A DNA stretch of 20,016 nucleotides from the NCBI GenBank assembly GCA_964568805.1, contig CAZMRW010000082.1, forward strand, positions 1 through 20,016. Direction: 5' to 3'. Position 1 is the first letter of the stretch; each line of letters begins with the position of its first letter. The DNA is from CAZMRW01 sp964568805. Its GTDB lineage: Bacteria; Pseudomonadota; Gammaproteobacteria; Methylococcales; Methylomonadaceae. Positions 7,564 through 16,395 of this stretch are shown in pieces. The notes under the pieces are model-generated. The model made no database searches. It was given only the letters and a program-made list of their open reading frames with translations, and was not told the DNA's origin. The translations under genes were made by a program, and so were the position numbers.

Positions 7564-8237
7564 GTATCACGGCAATGGATGTCTATATCCAGGCCATTTT
7601 ATCGCTGGCTGCACTGGTTGGTCTCACCTCATTTCTAATGTTGGGACAAGGGCGTTTATTACGCTTGATTTTTGTTTTCGGTCTACAGGGTTTCCTGTTG
7701 ACACTGACTACGACACTCGTTGCCTACAGTCAGCATAATTACCATTTGTATATCTCAGCCGTGCTGACTCTATTACTCAAGGTCATTCTGATTCCGGGAG
7801 CGCTGAGACGGCTGGTACTGCAATTGAACATTCACCGCGATGTTGAAGCATTAAACAACAATATCGCAGTCATGCTGAGCGGCGCCAGTCTCATGGTGTT
7901 CAGTTACTACGTACTACAGCCGATTGTGCAGACGTCTTCGGCGGTGATGCTGAATGCGCTCGCGGTTAGCCTTTCGGTGGTATTGCTGGGCATGCTGCTG
8001 ATGATTTCGCATCGTCAGGCGGTGGCTCATGTAGTCGGTTTTATGTCGATCGAAAATGGATTATTTTTTGCTGCGATTGTCGCCACCAATGGCATGCCGA
8101 TGGTGGTTGAACTGGGCATTGCTTTCGACGTCCTGGTCGCCGCCGTGTTGTTCGGTATCTTTTTCTTTCATATCCGCACCAGTATCGATTCGCTGGACGT
8201 CGATCGCTTGAATCGTTTGAGTGAGGTGGACAAGTGA
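7560..8237 (+). CDS. hyfE: Hydrogenase-4 subunit E-like membrane protein (HyfE)
   Basis: A 225-residue hydrophobic protein with about six or seven predicted spans, matching the HyfE family (about 216 residues in E. coli), which combines features of the small complex I subunit NuoK. Family-like stretches include LTLLLKVILIPGALRRLV (about residues 75-92) and HVVGFMSIENGLFFAAI (about 156-172), the latter resembling the conserved GLxxxENG pattern. A strong ribosome site AAGGGGA lies just before the ATG, and the ATG overlaps the preceding small ORF. The 3' end overlaps the hyfF-like gene by four bases (GTGA). The role is inferred as a membrane-arm subunit between the pump modules. Confidence 0.85.
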   Translation: MSITAMDVYIQAILSLAALVGLTSFLMLGQGRLLRLIFVFGLQGFLLTLTTTLVAYSQHNYHLYISAVLTLLLKVILIPGALRRLVLQLNIHRDVEALNNNIAVMLSGASLMVFSYYVLQPIVQTSSAVMLNALAVSLSVVLLGMLLMISHRQAVAHVVGFMSIENGLFFAAIVATNGMPMVVELGIAFDVLVAAVLFGIFFFHIRTSIDSLDVDRLNRLSEVDK

Positions 8238-9745
8238 TTGCTGCTTATCTTGTATTGTTGATTCCTTTTACGGGTATTGTGTATTTTTCCGTGACCGGGC
8301 ATCGTTCCGATATTGGCAGACAAAATACCTGGCTTAACGGAACGAGTTTGCTGGCGACAATTTGGCTGGCGATTAATGTTCTTAATCAAGGTACGATCAT
8401 TTCATCGAGTAAGGCATTTTTGATCGATCCATTTAATGTCTATCTGATTGTGCTGACGGCTTTTGTCGGCTTTACTACATCTATTTTCTCGGCGCCCTAT
8501 ATGGCGCATGAACAAGCCATCGGCAGGCTCAGCGATCGGCGCTTAAAACTTTATTACTCGATGTATCAGGGCTTTATGCTGGCGATGTATCTGGTATTGA
8601 CCACCAATAACATGGGTGTCATGTGGGTGGCGATGGAGGGGGCGACCCTGGCGACGGTGCTGTTGGTCAGTCTGTACCGTACTCCCGAATCAATCGAAGC
8701 GGCGTGGAAATATTTTATTCTGTGCGGCGTCGGGATCGCACAGGCTTTGTTTGGCACGATTCTCCTCTATTATGCTGCGGTTCAGGGCCTCGGGGCCGAA
8801 AGCGGGACGATGGTAGGTGGCGTTGCCGGCCCGGTCGTCACAGAGGCAAACGCCTTGCTATGGTCGGAATTGTATCAGAACGCCAAACAACTCAATCCCG
8901 ATGTACTGGAAATCGCCTTTGTTTTTTTATTGATCGGTTACGGCACCAAAATTGGACTGGTGCCTCTTCATAACTGGCTGCCCGATGCCCACTCCGAAGG
9001 CCCGACGCCGATGTCGGCCATCTTGTCCGGGCTGTTATTGAACGACGCCTTATATGCCGTTATGCGTAACAAGATGCTGGTCGATGGCGCAACCCATTCC
9101 AGCATGGCCGGTTTTTTAATGATGGGATTCGGTTTGCTGTCCTTTCTGGTGGCGGCATTGTTTTTGCATCGACAAAAAGATATCAAACGGCTGTTCAGCT
9201 ATTCCTCCATCGAACATATGGGCATGATGACGTTTGCCTTTGGGATCGGAGGGCCGTTGGCGACCTTTGCCGCCTTGTTGCATATGACGGTCCATTCACT
9301 GACCAAGTCGGCCATTTTCGTCACCGTGGGTCATGCCGCCCAGTTGGCCGGCACGCAAAACATGGAAAAAATTCGCGGTTTGATCAAGACCCAGCCCAAA
9401 ATCGGCTGGGGGCTATTGATTGGCACCATTGCGATCGCCGGATTTCCACCTTTTGGCGTATTTACCAGCGAGTTTCTGGTACTGCTCGCGACGATGCACA
9501 CTTATCCCTGGCTGACGCCATTGTTGCTCCTAGGTATCGGCATCGCCTTTGCCGGTTTATTCAGACATATACAGCCGATGGTTTACGGCGAAAAACCGGA
9601 AGGACAAATGCCGGTTCAAGCCAACTTGTGGCCGGTCATGATTCATTTGGCTTTGGTCTTATGGCTGGGATTGGCGATTCCGGGATTTCTGGCAGACTGG
9701 TTTTCCCAGGCGACCCAATTAATCTCAGGGAGCGCACCGTTATGA
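8234..9745 (+). CDS. hyfF: Hydrogenase-4 subunit F-like ion-pumping membrane subunit (HyfF/NuoN type)
   Basis: A 503-residue antiporter-like subunit, the second pump module of the complex. Conserved charged residues are Glu135 in VAMEGATL and Lys239 in GTKIGLVPLHNWLPDAHSEG (237-256). YSSIEHMGMM and HSLTKSAIFVTVGHAAQ follow in the second half, as in HyfF/HycC proteins. The start is GTG at 8234, overlapping the hyfE stop in GTGA and preceded by GAGGTGGA. The gene ends in TGA overlapping the hyfG ATG (ATGA), so translation is likely coupled along the operon. The length is near that of E. coli HyfF (526). Confidence 0.9.
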   Translation: MIAAYLVLLIPFTGIVYFSVTGHRSDIGRQNTWLNGTSLLATIWLAINVLNQGTIISSSKAFLIDPFNVYLIVLTAFVGFTTSIFSAPYMAHEQAIGRLSDRRLKLYYSMYQGFMLAMYLVLTTNNMGVMWVAMEGATLATVLLVSLYRTPESIEAAWKYFILCGVGIAQALFGTILLYYAAVQGLGAESGTMVGGVAGPVVTEANALLWSELYQNAKQLNPDVLEIAFVFLLIGYGTKIGLVPLHNWLPDAHSEGPTPMSAILSGLLLNDALYAVMRNKMLVDGATHSSMAGFLMMGFGLLSFLVAALFLHRQKDIKRLFSYSSIEHMGMMTFAFGIGGPLATFAALLHMTVHSLTKSAIFVTVGHAAQLAGTQNMEKIRGLIKTQPKIGWGLLIGTIAIAGFPPFGVFTSEFLVLLATMHTYPWLTPLLLLGIGIAFAGLFRHIQPMVYGEKPEGQMPVQANLWPVMIHLALVLWLGLAIPGFLADWFSQATQLISGSAPL

Positions 9746-11334
9746 TGAATCCAACCAACTCCGGCTGGGCCACTGATATCATGGCCCTGGCCAGTCAAGC
9801 AGACATAAAGGTGGAACAGATTGCCCATCCGTCAATACATTTATGGCAAATTGAAAGCCATCAATGGCAGTCGTTTGCAGAACTGGTGCTTCAGAGCAAA
9901 TTACGCTGGGCAGCAGGATGGGCCGAGCAACAGGGAGAGCGATTTTTCGTGAATGCCTGTTTTGAAAAAGAAGGAAGCTACCTGCTGCTGCGCACCGTTT
10001 TACAGGAGACAAACCTCAAGTTGCCCAGCCAGGCGACAGTTTATCCGGCTGCCAGCCGAAGTGAACGGCACAGCCAGGATATGTTCGGCATTCATTTTTC
10101 AGGTCATCCGGATAATCGTCCCTGGACTCGGCATAAAGCCTGGCCTAAACACAGTCATCCGTTACGCAAGAATTTTCCCGTTCAGGGCGAACCTCAGGAG
10201 ATCACGCCGCCGGATCTGGATTACCCGTTTGTGAAAGCTCATGGTGCCGGTGTCTATGAAATTCCGGTTGGACCGGTGCATGCGGGTATTATCGAACCGG
10301 GCCATTTTCGATTTCAGGCGGTGGGCGAATTGATCCTGAATCTGGAGGAACGTCTCGGCTATGTCCATAAAGGCATCGAGAAAATTGCTGAAGGCAGAAC
10401 ACCGGAGTCATTATCTCGATTGGCCGGACGCGTATCAGGCGACACCACTGTAGGACACAGCTGGGTGGCCTGCATGGCGATGGAACAGGCGGCAGGTGTG
10501 ATCATTCCACTTCGTGCTGCTTTGATTCGAGGCATTCTGGCCGAGCGGGAGCGAATAGCCAATCATCTGGGTGACATCGGCGCCATTTGTAATGATGTTG
10601 CCTTTATTTTTGCACATATGCAGTTTATGCGCTTGCGTGAGCTCTGGTTGCGCACCAATGCCAGGATTTTTGGCCATCGTTTGTTGATGGACCGGATAGT
10701 TCCCGGTGGAGTGGCTTGCGATCTGCCACTTGAGGCTGGCGTTTCGATGCAACAGGAAATCATTGTATTGAGAAAGGAACTGGATGAGATTATGCCGGCA
10801 CTGGATTTAAATACTTCGTTGGAAGACAGACTGTTCACCGCGGGTTATTTGTCTCCTGAGATTGCGGCGGCTTGGGGGACAGTCGGTTTTGTCGCACGCG
10901 CCAGCGGCCAGAATTTTGACGTGCGCCGCAATGCACCTTACGCTCCTTATGATCGGGTCAGTTTTAAAGTGCCTACGGAAGAACAAGGCGACATCGCTTC
11001 AAGAGTCTGGGTCCGGTTCAAAGAAATCAGGGCTGCATTGAAATTGATTGATCAGTTTATCAAGTTGTTGCCCGATAGCGGCTTTGATCTTATCAAACCA
11101 TGGCAGACGCCGATGACCGGCAGTGAAGGTTTGGGTATTGTGGAAGGCTGGCGCGGCGAAATCATCGCGCATGTCCGCTTCGGTGACGACAATACAATCG
11201 ACCGTTATTATCCTAGAGACCCCAGCATTTTGAACTGGCCGGCGCTGGAAAAACTGGTGCTCAACAATATCGTGCCGGATTTTCCAGTCTGTAATAAATC
11301 CCTGAATGGCTCCTATTCGGGCAATGATTTGTAG
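9742..11334 (+). CDS. hyfG: Hydrogenase large subunit-like protein fused to 30-kDa domain, NiFe ligands absent (HyfG-like)
   Basis: A 530-residue fusion of a NuoC-like 30-kDa domain (about residues 20-150, with AASRSERHSQDMFGIHF) and a NuoD/hydrogenase large-subunit domain (about 160-530). The N-terminal NiFe motif, R-V-C-G-I-C in HycE, reads RLAGRV at 226-231. The C-terminal DPCxxC motif reads DFPVCNK at 513-519. All four nickel-ligating cysteine positions are therefore replaced (A228, nothing equivalent at V231, V516, K519), and Cys517 falls off register. It cannot form a standard NiFe centre. This matches the energy-converting hydrogenase-related (Ehr) branch. The frame is open upstream to 9628, but the ATG at 9742 overlapping the hyfF stop is the natural start. 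The redox partner or substrate is unknown. Confidence 0.9.
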   Translation: MMNPTNSGWATDIMALASQADIKVEQIAHPSIHLWQIESHQWQSFAELVLQSKLRWAAGWAEQQGERFFVNACFEKEGSYLLLRTVLQETNLKLPSQATVYPAASRSERHSQDMFGIHFSGHPDNRPWTRHKAWPKHSHPLRKNFPVQGEPQEITPPDLDYPFVKAHGAGVYEIPVGPVHAGIIEPGHFRFQAVGELILNLEERLGYVHKGIEKIAEGRTPESLSRLAGRVSGDTTVGHSWVACMAMEQAAGVIIPLRAALIRGILAERERIANHLGDIGAICNDVAFIFAHMQFMRLRELWLRTNARIFGHRLLMDRIVPGGVACDLPLEAGVSMQQEIIVLRKELDEIMPALDLNTSLEDRLFTAGYLSPEIAAAWGTVGFVARASGQNFDVRRNAPYAPYDRVSFKVPTEEQGDIASRVWVRFKEIRAALKLIDQFIKLLPDSGFDLIKPWQTPMTGSEGLGIVEGWRGEIIAHVRFGDDNTIDRYYPRDPSILNWPALEKLVLNNIVPDFPVCNKSLNGSYSGNDL

Positions 11335-11342
11335 GAGGCAAT

Positions 11343-11855
11343 GTGCTTAGACTTTTTCAAAAAATCCTGAAAACAGGCATAGTAACCGAGCTGGCGAAAG
11401 CTCCCAAAGATACCGAACTCGAACAATTGGGCATCGAAATCAAACGGCATATCGACAAGAAATTTTCCGGCAGCATTGCGATACGGGAAGTCGATGCCGG
11501 CTCCTGTAATGGCTGCGAGCTTGAAATTCATGCGTTAAATAATCCATTTTACGATATCGAGCGTTTCGGCATTCATTTTGTTGCCTCTCCACGGCACGCT
11601 GACGTATTGCTGGTGACCGGTCCGGTATCCAGACATATGCAGACTGCATTATTACGGACTTATGAAGCGACCCCTGATCCCAAGTGGGTCATCGCTGCGG
11701 GTGATTGCGCTGCCTGCGGCGGTGAATTTGGCGTTTCTTATGCCAGCTGTGGCGCTGTCTCGAATGTGATACCGGTCGATGTAGTGATATCCGGTTGCCC
11801 CCCTACGCCGACGGCATTGATGAAAGGTTTGCTGGGGTTGATACATCGATCCTAG
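11343..11855 (+). CDS. hyfI: Hydrogenase-4 small subunit-like 4Fe-4S protein (HyfI/NuoB type)
   Basis: A 170-residue peripheral subunit that carries the proximal 4Fe-4S (N2-type) cluster. The four expected ligands are present: Cys55 and Cys58 in GSCNGCELEI, Cys122 in GDCAACGGEFG, and Cys152 in GCPPTPTAL. The usual HyfI length is about 250; this protein is short and ends soon after the last motif, as in other NuoB/HycG-like proteins of non-hydrogenase complexes. The start is GTG at 11343 with AGGAGG four bases upstream, a tight spacing. It is the last gene of the operon. No hyfA-, hyfH- or hyfJ-like gene is present, so the electron input protein must be encoded elsewhere or be a soluble partner. 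Confidence 0.9.
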   Translation: MLRLFQKILKTGIVTELAKAPKDTELEQLGIEIKRHIDKKFSGSIAIREVDAGSCNGCELEIHALNNPFYDIERFGIHFVASPRHADVLLVTGPVSRHMQTALLRTYEATPDPKWVIAAGDCAACGGEFGVSYASCGAVSNVIPVDVVISGCPPTPTALMKGLLGLIHRS

Positions 11856-12058
11856 TATCAGTGACTTTAGATTCTTGCATAAACTCAGTTAAACCGGTAT
11901 GGGCCCATGTATAAGATGTCATTGCAAAATCATTATGACGGAGCCTTTAACAAGATTGCTTACGATGATTTCAAAGCGACTTCAAATTGAAGGGAGCTTG
12001 ATATAACCGCGATCAAGGACAACGAATCAGCCAACACTTTAAAGAGAAGTGACTACTT

Positions 12059-12790
12059 ATGGGTATTATTCATATGATTAAGAGCAATATGAAATTAGTA
12101 TTGAATGTCATGACGCTGATCATTGCCGCTTTGGCGATGGATGCCATGGCATCTGATGATCTGCTTCAGGATGCCGGTAGCTGGCTGCAAATCGTCGGGG
12201 AGGGCAGTTTGAAGCCCTTGAGTCCCAGCCTGGAAAAGGAACGCATCTGGCTGGAAGGTCAGACTCGTTTCGATGATAATTGGGGGCATTGGTATCAAGG
12301 TATGGTGCGTGCTGCGGTGGGTTATTCGCTGAGCGATCGGGCAACGATCTGGGCGGGTTATACCTGGCTGCCGACTCAAAACGTCGGCAAGGAATATGTA
12401 TCCCAGCAAGACATCTGGCCGGCATTCCGTTATGTCATGCCGACCAGCATCGGAACGCTTACGTTCAGAACACTGTTTGAAAGCAATTTTTTGAAGGGAG
12501 ACGACGTACGTTTCCGCCCTCGTCAGATGATAAAGCTCATGCATCCGCTGGACCTTGAGCCACGTTTAAGCCTGATTGCCTGGGATGAGTTTTTTATCCG
12601 CGCTAATTCGACAAAATTCGGAGGCCAGTCCGGTTTCGATCAGAATCGTGCGTTTGCTGGTCTCGGCTGGATATTCAATCAAAACTTCCGGACCGAGGTG
12701 GGGTATTTGAATCAATATCTGGATGACGCCACCCATACCAACAACACCATGCACCATTTGATTATGGGATCCCTGTTTATCAACTTTTGA
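12059..12790 (+). CDS. DUF2490-like outer-membrane beta-barrel protein
   Basis: A 243-residue exported protein. It has a signal-peptide-like N-terminus with a hydrophobic run (LNVMTLIIAALAMDAMA) and a probable cut after AMA or MAS. After that come alternating polar and aromatic beta-strands: WLEGQTRF, GYSLSDRATIWAGYTWLP, FRTEVGYLNQY. The last residue is Phe, in MGSLFINF, the usual outer-membrane barrel signature. The overall pattern fits the DUF2490 family, whose function is unknown. Start choices at residues 1, 6 and 11 are all possible; AAAGAGAAG upstream favours the first. It sits between the hyf-like operon and a two-component system in the same direction, with gaps of about 200 and 160 bases, so it is probably a separate unit. 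Confidence 0.8.
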   Translation: MGIIHMIKSNMKLVLNVMTLIIAALAMDAMASDDLLQDAGSWLQIVGEGSLKPLSPSLEKERIWLEGQTRFDDNWGHWYQGMVRAAVGYSLSDRATIWAGYTWLPTQNVGKEYVSQQDIWPAFRYVMPTSIGTLTFRTLFESNFLKGDDVRFRPRQMIKLMHPLDLEPRLSLIAWDEFFIRANSTKFGGQSGFDQNRAFAGLGWIFNQNFRTEVGYLNQYLDDATHTNNTMHHLIMGSLFINF

Positions 12791-12952
12791 TAATATTTTT
12801 TTGGAGTCACGATTTAATCAACAATTCCAAGACGGCAGTTGGGTAAACTTTTACTGAATGGTAAGATTAAATTATAAATAACGAAATCCACAGATTTCGC
12901 AAATCGCCATACCATTTCAATATCCATTTTTTAAGCATCCAAAAGAGACTTA

Positions 12953-14425
12953 ATGAAACCATTTTATTCCAGTCCGGTCCAGCATCGAGTACTGGCATTC
13001 CTTGTCCTGTTGCTGTTGGCGCTTGCCATCCTCGGCGGCATGATCGGAAGAAACCTGCATCATTTTAAAACGGTATTGGCGCATGTTAATTATTCGCACA
13101 GCGTTCAGCATGTATCCGTGGAGCTTCAGCAATCGCTGATCGAATATCTGACGGAATCGGTTTCCGATACCTATCCGGACCCGTTAACCAAAACCATTGC
13201 CGCCCTGACCAACACCATGGGCCAAATGGATGGGCTAATGGCTGATAGCGGTTTACTGTCGGCAAGTACCCAAAAAAGCATGGAAACTGTAAGAAGCATG
13301 CTGGCCGATGTCGACAACCTGGATAGAACCGAAAAGAACAACCGATTGATCAATGCGCTCAAAATAATGAGCGAAACGCTCGATAATGAGGTCTTGCAGC
13401 GGGAGAAATTACTCGCCGAGATCAGCAATAATACCCAGACCGAACTGACAATGGCACTGATTACCTTTATTGTCATATTGGTCGTCGCGATATTTTTTTT
13501 CCATCGCAGGATACTGCACCCTCTGAATGATTTGAAACAGCTCTTGCAACAGTTAACCGAAGAAAATTACACCCGGATCACGACGGATCATCTCGATCCC
13601 CTGCTGCTGCCGGTTTTCAATAGTTATAATGATATGGTCAATCATCTCGCCGAGCTCGAGGAGACGAAGCGGTTATATGCGCAATCGCTGCAACGGGAGG
13701 TCAGGCTGGCTACGCAGGCGCTGCTGGAGCAGCAAACCAGTCTGGCGAGGGCCGAACGGTTGGCGGCAATAGGGGAAGTTGCCGCGGAATTGGCTCATGA
13801 AATACGCAATCCGCTGGCAGGAATTCAAATCGCTTTCAGCAACCTGCGCCGTGAAATCGATGATAATCAGCAATGCGAGCGTATGGAACTGATCGGTAAT
13901 GAGTTAAAACGGTTGGCGCGTTTGCTTAATGATATGCTCGATCAAAGCCGGCATGCTCCGGAAGCGTCTGTAGACATCGACCTCACGTTACTGATAAGAG
14001 ACTTGGTTGCGTTGACGCGCTATCAGGTTGCCGAGTCAATAAATTTCGAAATAGATACTCCGCCATCATTGCCGGTGCATTTGCCCGAAAGCGCGATACG
14101 CCAGGCCCTGCTGAATCTGATACTCAACTCGGCAGAGGCGCTTGATGGCGGTTCCGGCCTAATCCGTATCACAGCCAGGGAAGATAAAAAGGGTTTGCAG
14201 ATTGATGTGTCCGACAGTGGACCTGGATTTTCCAGAGAATTGATCGAACACGGTATTCGGCCATTCCGTACCAGCCGACAGCGCGGCACCGGTCTGGGAC
14301 TTGCGATGGTGCAGCGATTTGTCAAAGACATGGGCGGCTCCATTCGACTTGCCAATCAGGACACGCAAGGTGCCTGTGTGTCGCTGTCTTTTCCCGAAAA
14401 CTGCGTGGCAGGTAATTTGACATGA
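12953..14425 (+). CDS. Membrane sensor histidine kinase
   Basis: A 490-residue two-component sensor. TM1 is about residues 12-31. A mostly helical periplasmic domain of about 130 residues follows (35-162), then TM2 (about 165-184), and a HAMP-like linker (186-240). The DHp domain carries the phosphoacceptor His282 in AELAHEIRNPLAG. The HATPase domain shows the N-box NLILNSAEA (388-396), G1 DSGPG (421-425) and G2 GTGLGL (445-450). It belongs to the NtrB/ZraS/AtoS-like kinases that partner sigma-54 response regulators. Its stop overlaps the start of the regulator gene (ATGA), so the pair is translationally coupled. The helical-bundle periplasmic domain is not one whose ligand I can name. Confidence 0.92.
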   Translation: MKPFYSSPVQHRVLAFLVLLLLALAILGGMIGRNLHHFKTVLAHVNYSHSVQHVSVELQQSLIEYLTESVSDTYPDPLTKTIAALTNTMGQMDGLMADSGLLSASTQKSMETVRSMLADVDNLDRTEKNNRLINALKIMSETLDNEVLQREKLLAEISNNTQTELTMALITFIVILVVAIFFFHRRILHPLNDLKQLLQQLTEENYTRITTDHLDPLLLPVFNSYNDMVNHLAELEETKRLYAQSLQREVRLATQALLEQQTSLARAERLAAIGEVAAELAHEIRNPLAGIQIAFSNLRREIDDNQQCERMELIGNELKRLARLLNDMLDQSRHAPEASVDIDLTLLIRDLVALTRYQVAESINFEIDTPPSLPVHLPESAIRQALLNLILNSAEALDGGSGLIRITAREDKKGLQIDVSDSGPGFSRELIEHGIRPFRTSRQRGTGLGLAMVQRFVKDMGGSIRLANQDTQGACVSLSFPENCVAGNLT

Positions 14426-15816
14426 TCAAAAGTCTGCTCATCATTGAGGATGAAATACTGCTGGGATCAGAGCTTAGCCGGCACTACCGGCAATTAGGCT
14501 GGGACGTTGCGTTGGCAGGCACTCTGGCTGAAGCGGCCAATTTGCTTCAAAAGAAACATCTGGAGCCTCTGCTGATACTTTCCGATATGAATCTGCCGGA
14601 TGGAAACGCATTGGATTTCATGGAAACCGTGAAAAAAAGTATCAGTTACGCCGAATGGCTGTTTTTGACCGGCTACGGCAGCGTGCCTGATTCGGTTAGG
14701 GCCTTGCGGCTGGGCGCCTACGACTTCCTGGAAAAGCCCTGCGATCTGGAACGTCTCGATCTGGTTGTTGCCAGCGCATCGCGAAGTGCGGTGATACAGC
14801 GGAGAGTGCTCGACCAAACCAAACAGGGACACCGGCGTTATTCGCCCGAAGCTTATATGGGACATAGCCGGCAGGCCCAGGAAGTCCGCAAGTTATTGAC
14901 GCGATTAACCCAGGTGCCTTTCAGTGCGCTGATAATAGGCGGCGAGAGCGGCACCGGCAAAGGCTTGGCCGCGAAAATACTGCACTATGGCGGCCCGCGC
15001 GCGCAGCAGCCGATGATCGAGGTCAATTGTGCGGCGTTGCCCAGAGAACTGCTCGAATCGGAGTTGTTCGGCCACGAGCCCGGCGCTTTTACCGGCGCCT
15101 CCGGCCGCCATCGCGGTTTGCTGGAGCAGGCCGATGGCGGCACCCTGTTCATGGATGAAATCGGTGAAATGCCCCCCGATTTACAAGCCAAACTGCTGAA
15201 AGCGATAGAGGATCATAAAGTGCGCCGGCTGGGTGGTGAAAAGGAAGTCAATGTCGATGTGCAGATCGTCGCCGCCAGTAATCGCGATCTGGAACAGATG
15301 GTGAGGGAAGGGAGTTTTCGCAGCGACCTGTATCATCGGCTCAGCGTATTCCGGCTCATGTTGCCGCCGCTCAGGGTGGCCAAGGAAGATCTGGATGAAC
15401 TGGTGCCGTTATTCGTCGCCGAATATAACGCCAAAGCGGGGCGGCAGGTAAAAGACATACCGGAGGAAGTTTGGGCCAAACTTAAAAGCCATCACTGGCC
15501 GGGTAATGTTCGGGAATTGCGAAACGTCATCGAACGCTGTGTCCTGTTTGCCGATGGACCGGTTTTTCCAGGGCAATGGCTGCAATTGCCCGGACAGGCA
15601 ATGACCGATGCCGGCGGTCACTGCGCCGATAGCATCAATAGCATTTCTTTGCCGTTGGACGGCAGTATGGCACTGGATGATATGGATAAGTTTATTATCA
15701 AAGCAGCGCTGGAGCGGGCCGGATATAATTTGACAGCCGCAGCCAGAGCGCTGGGAGCGACAAGGGAAACGCTGCGTTACCGGGTACGGAAATATCATTT
15801 GAAGAGTATAGAGTAG
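14422..15816 (+). CDS. Sigma-54-dependent response regulator (NtrC family)
   Basis: A 464-residue regulator with all three NtrC-type domains. The receiver (about 1-120) has acidic residues E9/D10, the phosphoacceptor Asp55 in SDMNLPDG, and Lys105. The AAA+ domain (about 145-375) has Walker A GESGTGK (174-180), the sigma-54 contact loop GAFTGA (221-226), and Walker B TLFMDEIGEM (241-250). The Fis-type helix-turn-helix is at about 434-458 (LTAAARALGATRETLRYRV). It pairs with the overlapping kinase gene and would activate sigma-54 promoters after phosphorylation. The sigma-54 promoter at 2591 before the SulP/hyf operon is a possible target, though nothing in the sequence proves this. Confidence 0.93.
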   Translation: MIKSLLIIEDEILLGSELSRHYRQLGWDVALAGTLAEAANLLQKKHLEPLLILSDMNLPDGNALDFMETVKKSISYAEWLFLTGYGSVPDSVRALRLGAYDFLEKPCDLERLDLVVASASRSAVIQRRVLDQTKQGHRRYSPEAYMGHSRQAQEVRKLLTRLTQVPFSALIIGGESGTGKGLAAKILHYGGPRAQQPMIEVNCAALPRELLESELFGHEPGAFTGASGRHRGLLEQADGGTLFMDEIGEMPPDLQAKLLKAIEDHKVRRLGGEKEVNVDVQIVAASNRDLEQMVREGSFRSDLYHRLSVFRLMLPPLRVAKEDLDELVPLFVAEYNAKAGRQVKDIPEEVWAKLKSHHWPGNVRELRNVIERCVLFADGPVFPGQWLQLPGQAMTDAGGHCADSINSISLPLDGSMALDDMDKFIIKAALERAGYNLTAAARALGATRETLRYRVRKYHLKSIE

Positions 15817-15852
15817 CTTTAAAAAAAAATTGACTCCTGATTTCAAAATAGC

Positions 15853-15882
15853 TTGACCGCCCGTATGTACAAAATGTATGGT
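15853..15882 (+). promoter_or_regulatory. Candidate sigma-70 promoter of the Kbp-like gene
   Basis: TTGACC at 15853-15858 is followed, after 18 bases, by TATGGT at 15877-15882. The match to the -35 hexamer is good and to the -10 hexamer moderate. It lies about 57 bases upstream of the gene at 15939, which has the good ribosome site AAAGGAGA. Confidence 0.35.
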
Positions 15883-15938
15883 TTGAGCTCCTGCTTTAAT
15901 AGCTGACTTATTTTTTCTATTTAGAAAGGAGACAGATT

Positions 15939-16382
15939 ATGGGTTTGCTCGACTTTGTTTCGTCTATTGGCAAAAAACTATTTGGTGCTGAAGCTGAAGC
16001 GTCTACTGTAATAAAAAAACAGATTGAAGAAGATAATCCGGGTATAGAAAATTTTCAGGTGGATGTGAAAGATGGCCGTGCTGTCATGAGCGGAACTGCG
16101 AAATCCGCCGAAGCTCTGGAAAAGGCCATTTTGATAGTGGGCAATACCCAAGGTATCGAAAAAATCAATATTGATGCCGTGACTATCGCAGACGGAAGTA
16201 CCCTTGGCGGCGATGACGAGTTTTACACTATCGAAAAAGGCGATACGCTTTGGAAAATCGCAGAAAAAAACTATGGTAACGGTGCTCAATATCAAAAAAT
16301 CTTCGAGGCTAATCGCGAGGTCATCAAGGATGCTGATAAAATTTTCCCCGGCCAAAAAATCCGAATCCCTAAAAAAATATAA
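15939..16382 (+). CDS. kbp: BON-LysM protein, potassium-binding protein Kbp (YgaU) type
   Basis: A 147-residue protein with the same layout and nearly the same length as E. coli Kbp/YgaU (149). An N-terminal BON domain (about 20-83, with VDVKDGRAVMSGTA and GIEKINIDAV) is followed by a LysM domain (about 95-144, YTIEKGDTLWKIAEKNYGN to PGQKIRIPKK). There is no signal peptide; the start MGLLDFV is typical of the family, and AAAGGAGA sits just upstream. E. coli Kbp is a cytoplasmic potassium sensor, and the same activity is inferred here. It stands alone between two regulator genes. Confidence 0.88.
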   Translation: MGLLDFVSSIGKKLFGAEAEASTVIKKQIEEDNPGIENFQVDVKDGRAVMSGTAKSAEALEKAILIVGNTQGIEKINIDAVTIADGSTLGGDDEFYTIEKGDTLWKIAEKNYGNGAQYQKIFEANREVIKDADKIFPGQKIRIPKKI

Positions 16383-16395
16383 CCGAATGATGTCA

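Noticed and set aside
9628..9741. An upstream in-frame extension of the hyfG-like gene.
   Set aside because: It lies entirely inside the hyfF-like coding region. The ATG at 9742 overlapping the hyfF stop gives the family-like start.
11907..11990. A 27-codon ORF (MYKMSLQNHYDGAFNK...) between the hyfI-like gene and the DUF2490-like gene.
   Set aside because: No ribosome site and no recognisable similarity. It is too short to support from one sequence, although codon conservation in relatives would revive it.
15409..15846. A 145-codon minus-strand ORF.
   Set aside because: It is antisense to the AAA+ and Fis domains of the response regulator, which have clear motifs on the plus strand.
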